From: Pirellulales bacterium | Lineage (GTDB): Bacteria; Planctomycetota; Planctomycetia; Pirellulales; Thermoguttaceae | Length of the DNA stretch: 8,154 bases | Direction of reading: 5' to 3' | NCBI GenBank assembly: GCA_030605745.1 | Contig: JAUWHT010000265.1 | Location: 1-8,154, forward strand | In this document: positions 5,638 through 8,154 of the stretch, piece after piece | Position numbering within the stretch: the first letter of the stretch is position 1 | How the letters are laid out: every line of letters starts with the position of its first letter | Position numbers and translations under genes: made by a program | Notes under the pieces: generated by a model | Told to the model about the DNA's origin: nothing | The model's input: only the letters and a program-made list of their open reading frames with translations | Database searches by the model: none

Positions 5638-6897
5638 ATGCGAAACAGACTGCGAATCTGGCCCGGCGCCCTTTTGGCAGCCGTTGTTCCTCTCACCATG
5701 TGCTATTCGGTCGCCGCCCAATCTGGCGGGCGAGCAACAGTGGTCGGCCGGCACGAGGTTCGCGCCGCGCTGGCCACGGCCATGGCGGACGGCACCCTTA
5801 GCAGAATGGAGGCATACTCCGTTCTTCTGCGAGCCAAGGAACTGCTCCCCGCCGATGAGATTCCCGGAGTAAAACGGACATTGGACCGGCTCTCCAGCCG
5901 CGGCGAGGCCTCGCTGTTGCAAGCGTCGTATGACCAATCCAGCACTCCAATACCTGAGGAAAGCCCGTTTAAGGAAGAGAGTCTCCTGAACAGTGGTGAG
6001 TTGCTCAATGACGACACCCTCGTGTTCGGCGAGGGCTGCGAGAGCTGCGATCAGCAGTGCGATAGCTGCTACGAAGGCTTCGGCACGTGCGGGTATTGTT
6101 GCCCGTATTCGCTGGGCTACTTGAGCCACCTTAGCCTGTTGACTTCCGTCGACGCGTTTAAGGGGCCGGCGGATCTGGGCGACCAGAGCGGCAACTTCGG
6201 CTTCCGCTTTGCGATAAACGGTACCGCCCCGCTCACCTGGTGGCTGGGAACCAGCATCCAAGCGGGAACCAGCGCCGTATTGACTGATTTTCAGGGCACT
6301 CCGTACAGTGGCGATTCCATCCGCAGCCAGAGTTTCACCACCGTGGGGTTGTACCAGCGGGTCGCGGCGGGATCAGGATGTCTGAGGTGTGGATTCGCCT
6401 TTGACTGGCTCCTGGACGACTACTATGCAGCGCTGACGCTGGGACAGTGGCGTGTAAAGCTCGCCTACGAGTTGAACCCCTTCCACGAGATCGGCATCTG
6501 GTCCTGCATTCCCAACGACGGCGACTCCGTTTTGCTGGACTGCCAAGAGCGCTACTACCGGCTGAAGCCGGTCGCCCAAGGCAACTTCTACCATCGCCGC
6601 TGCTGGGCGAACGGAAACAGTCTGACGACCTGGCTGGGGATCGTCGAAGAGCCGGGCGAGCTTGTCCTCGGCACCGAGGGCCGTATCCCGATTGGCGCCC
6701 GGCTGGCGTTTGTCGGCAATTTCCAGTACATATTGCCTAGCGCCAGCGGTCAGCCGGGTCAGGACGAGGAGATGTGGAACGTGTCGATGGGGATCGAGTA
6801 CACACCCGGATGCAAGCCGAATCACTGCCTGGCAAACCGCAACGGACCGTTGTTCAGGCTGGCCGACAACGGCACATTCGCCATCCGGCGGTATTAG
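5638..6897 (+). CDS. DUF6666-type exported protein with a cysteine cluster, predicted outer-membrane barrel
   Basis: The function is unknown. The 419-residue protein has a signal peptide (hydrophobic GALLAAVVPLTMCYSVAA, cut near residue 27), then a short helical part (residues 38-90, ATAMADGTLSRMEAYSVLLRA...). An acidic linker leads to a cysteine cluster at C134, C137, C141, C144, C151, C154 and C155. From about residue 165 it resembles planctomycete DUF6666 proteins: SVDAFKGPADLGDQSGNFGF (170-189), then TAPLTWWLGTSIQAG, a SQSFTTVGLYQR strand, GFAFDWLLDDYYAALTLGQWRVKLAYEL and HEIGIWSC. The alternating pattern and terminal Tyr suit a membrane barrel. The family name is from memory of its motif and should be checked. 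A GGAGGG at 5624-5629, eight bases before the ATG, sets the start; it overlaps a 10-base palindrome, GGGATATCCC (5627-5636). Further cysteines (C248, C251, C290, C302, C322, C392, C397) suggest disulfides or metal binding. Confidence 0.75.
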   Translation: MRNRLRIWPGALLAAVVPLTMCYSVAAQSGGRATVVGRHEVRAALATAMADGTLSRMEAYSVLLRAKELLPADEIPGVKRTLDRLSSRGEASLLQASYDQSSTPIPEESPFKEESLLNSGELLNDDTLVFGEGCESCDQQCDSCYEGFGTCGYCCPYSLGYLSHLSLLTSVDAFKGPADLGDQSGNFGFRFAINGTAPLTWWLGTSIQAGTSAVLTDFQGTPYSGDSIRSQSFTTVGLYQRVAAGSGCLRCGFAFDWLLDDYYAALTLGQWRVKLAYELNPFHEIGIWSCIPNDGDSVLLDCQERYYRLKPVAQGNFYHRRCWANGNSLTTWLGIVEEPGELVLGTEGRIPIGARLAFVGNFQYILPSASGQPGQDEEMWNVSMGIEYTPGCKPNHCLANRNGPLFRLADNGTFAIRRY

Positions 6898-6924
6898 TAG
6901 TGGATAGTGGATAGTGGATAGTGG
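6894..6924. repeat. 7-base tandem repeat (TGGATAG) at the start of the methyltransferase gene
   Basis: TGGATAG occurs three times in a row (6901-6921), preceded by a degenerate unit TTAGTAG that contains the DUF6666-type stop codon and followed by a partial TGG. The repeat fills the whole gap between the two genes and covers the place where a ribosome site for the gene at 6921 should be. Its last unit also supplies the G of the possible GTG start. Confidence 0.85.
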
Positions 6925-7568
6925 CCATGCGACGAAGGCTCTCGGAATATGGGCTGTTCTTCAGAGAGTGTTTGAGGAACTTCCACGCGACCGGGGCGAT
7001 TGTGCCCAGCGGACGGTTCCTGGCCTCTGCACTGGCCCGGTTTGTCGGCAATGGCCCGGCCGGGGGCCAGCAAATTCTGGAGGTGGGACCGGGCACCGGG
7101 GCGGTTACCCGGCGGATCGTCGCGCAGATGGGGCCCGACGATCAGCTCGACCTGGTCGAGCCCAACGATCGCTTCGTCGAGCAACTCCGCCAGCAGTTCG
7201 AAACCGATCCGGCATTGCAGCGCGTGGCCGAACGTGTCCGGGTACTCCACTGCCCGGTCGAGCAACTGGCGCACGGCAAGGTTTATGATCTGATCATTTC
7301 GGGCCTGCCGCTGAACAATTTCTCGGTGGCCGACGTACAGGGGATTCTGGCGGCGTTGACCGGGCTGTTGAAGCCGGGTGGAACGCTCTCGTTCTTCGAG
7401 TACATTGCTGTGCGTCGCGCCCGGGCCCTCTTGAGCGGTCGAGCCGAGCGTGCCCGGCTGCGAGGGATCGGCCGGGCGATTGGAGCGGTTCTCGACCAGC
7501 ACGAGATCCGCCGCGAGTGGATTTGGCCCAACCTGCCACCCGCCTGGGTACATCACGTGCGGTTGTGA
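6921..7568 (+). CDS. SAM-dependent methyltransferase, phospholipid N-methyltransferase type
   Basis: A small class I methyltransferase (215 residues from the GTG, 213 from the ATG at 6927). Motif I, QILEVGPGTGAVT (51-63), binds S-adenosylmethionine; the acidic end of strand 2 is LDLVEPNDRF (77-85); motif IV is YDLIISGLPLNNF (122-134); then LKPGGTLSFFEY (150-161). The ISGLPL motif and the N-terminal FFRECLRNFHATGAIVPSGRFLA segment resemble the bacterial PmtA-like/COG3963 phospholipid methyltransferases, which methylate phosphatidylethanolamine towards phosphatidylcholine; a link to KsgA-type rRNA methylases is less likely. The substrate is inferred. It would act at the cytoplasmic face of the membrane. 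It follows the DUF6666-type gene by 23 bases and may be cotranscribed with it. An in-frame TAG at 6912-6914 rules out a longer start. ATG 6927 and GTG 6921 are both possible, and neither has a proper Shine-Dalgarno sequence. Confidence 0.82.
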   Translation: MAMRRRLSEYGLFFRECLRNFHATGAIVPSGRFLASALARFVGNGPAGGQQILEVGPGTGAVTRRIVAQMGPDDQLDLVEPNDRFVEQLRQQFETDPALQRVAERVRVLHCPVEQLAHGKVYDLIISGLPLNNFSVADVQGILAALTGLLKPGGTLSFFEYIAVRRARALLSGRAERARLRGIGRAIGAVLDQHEIRREWIWPNLPPAWVHHVRL

Positions 7569-7597
7569 GTGCCCCCCGACTGGGCTATCAAGCTGAC

Positions 7598-7626
7598 TTG
7601 CCCGGCCTGTTAGGCTCCAGTATACT
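7598..7626 (+). promoter_or_regulatory. predicted sigma-70-like promoter of the S41 protease gene
   Basis: TTGCCC (7598-7603, 4 of 6 matches to TTGACA), a 17-base spacer and TATACT (7621-7626, 5 of 6 matches to TATAAT) lie in the 91-base gap after the methyltransferase gene. A second TATACT follows at 7635-7640, without a matching -35. Transcription would start near 7633, giving a leader of about 27 bases that contains the AGGAGG ribosome site (7647-7652). This implies the protease gene can be expressed independently of the gene before it. Confidence 0.55.
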
Positions 7627-7659
7627 TTAGAGGTTATACTCACATCAGGAGGCTATTCG

Positions 7660-8154
7660 ATGGCCCGACGTTCCCATGTGTTGTTGGTGCTGGTTCTGTT
7701 GGGCGGTTTTCTTGCGGCCGGGGCCTCGGCCGACAAGTCGAAGCCGCCGAAGGAGGACTACTACCAACTGTACAAGGTCCTGGTCGACACAATGGATCAG
7801 GTCGAGCGGAATTACATCAAGGAGGTAGACCGGCGCGAGTTGATGGAAGCGGCCATCCGGGGTGTCCTCGGCAAGCTCGATCCCTACTCCAGCTACATCG
7901 GCCCGAAAGAGCTGTCGCGCTTCCGATCCACCGTGGAAAGCGAGTTTGGCGGGATCGGGATCCAGATTTCCATCGACCAGGGGCAGTTGAAGATCATCAG
8001 CCCGCTGGTCGGTACGCCTGCCTACCGGGCCGGGCTGCTGGCCGGCGACCGGATCATCGAGATCGACGGTGTGAGCACCGACGGCGTGACGATGGACGAG
8101 GCGGTGCCACGCCTGAAGGGCAAGGCCGGCACCAAGGTCACCCTGACGGTTGTC
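7660..8154 (+). CDS. S41 family C-terminal processing protease (CtpA-like), 5' part only
   Basis: The gene runs off the right edge: 165 codons are visible with no stop. It starts at an ATG seven bases after a perfect AGGAGG (7647-7652). Residues 1-24 are a signal peptide (Arg-Arg, hydrophobic VLLVLVLLGGFLAAG, cut after ASA), so the protein acts in the periplasm or at the cell surface. Next is the N-terminal helical region of S41 proteases (YKVLVDTMDQVERNYIKEVD, 38-57; GVLGKLDPYSSYIGPKELS, 68-86). The start of the PDZ domain follows: FGGIGIQI (96-103), GTPAYRAGLLAGDRIIEIDG (118-137), and AVPRLKGKAGTKVTLTV (148-164). These motifs are diagnostic of CtpA/Prc-like enzymes, which trim or degrade exported proteins using a Ser-Lys dyad. 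The protease core lies outside the window, so catalytic residues cannot be checked. Planctomycetes usually carry several such paralogues, so no gene symbol is given. Confidence 0.93.
   Translation, partial: MARRSHVLLVLVLLGGFLAAGASADKSKPPKEDYYQLYKVLVDTMDQVERNYIKEVDRRELMEAAIRGVLGKLDPYSSYIGPKELSRFRSTVESEFGGIGIQISIDQGQLKIISPLVGTPAYRAGLLAGDRIIEIDGVSTDGVTMDEAVPRLKGKAGTKVTLTVV

Noticed and set aside
5605..6261. 218-codon minus-strand frame opposite the DUF6666-type gene
   Set aside because: Antisense shadow. The plus-strand frame has a signal peptide, family motifs and a strong ribosome site.
6894..7643. 249-codon minus-strand frame opposite the methyltransferase
   Set aside because: Antisense shadow. 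It has no motifs, and its end is the heptamer repeat read as a repeated HYPLST-like peptide.

Overview
The window is GC-rich, bacterial, and most likely from a planctomycete, probably of the Pirellulales. The pointers are two exported, barrel-like families that are mainly planctomycetal (a DUF1207 protein and a DUF6666-type protein), a GlcD-GlcE-GlcF oxidase operon, an S41 PDZ protease, and short palindromic repeats between genes. This assignment is inferred from protein families; there is no rRNA or other phylogenetic marker here.

Left part (156-4116, minus strand): a compact operon read glcD, glcE, glcF. It encodes a membrane-associated glycolate (or related D-2-hydroxyacid) dehydrogenase with two FAD subunits and one iron-sulfur subunit, passing electrons from the alpha-hydroxyacid to the respiratory chain. 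glcD and glcE are 5 bases apart. glcE and glcF are separated by a cluster of GC-rich palindromes resembling a REP/BIME element, and one of these supplies the glcE stop codon. A perfect TATAAT lies so close to the glcD ATG that the operon mRNA may be leaderless.

Middle (4277-6897, plus strand): two secreted proteins predicted to be outer-membrane beta-barrels, a DUF1207 protein and a DUF6666-type protein with a striking cysteine cluster. Both have strong Shine-Dalgarno sequences. The 365-base gap between them is rich in structure: small hairpins, four TTCCGRT motifs, a 10-base tandem repeat, and two copies of a near-identical 20-22 base palindrome.

Right part (6921-8154, plus strand): a small SAM-dependent methyltransferase of the phospholipid N-methyltransferase type, whose start sits on a 7-base tandem repeat, then the first 165 codons of an S41-family processing protease (signal peptide, N-terminal domain, PDZ) with its own sigma-70-like promoter. 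The protease runs off the right edge.

The plus-strand genes share an envelope theme (two barrels, a lipid-modifying enzyme, a periplasmic protease), while the minus-strand operon is energy metabolism. I see no CRISPR array, tRNA, rRNA, phage, transposase or defence gene. The most unusual content is non-coding: three different classes of short repeat, each placed at a stop codon, leader or start codon.
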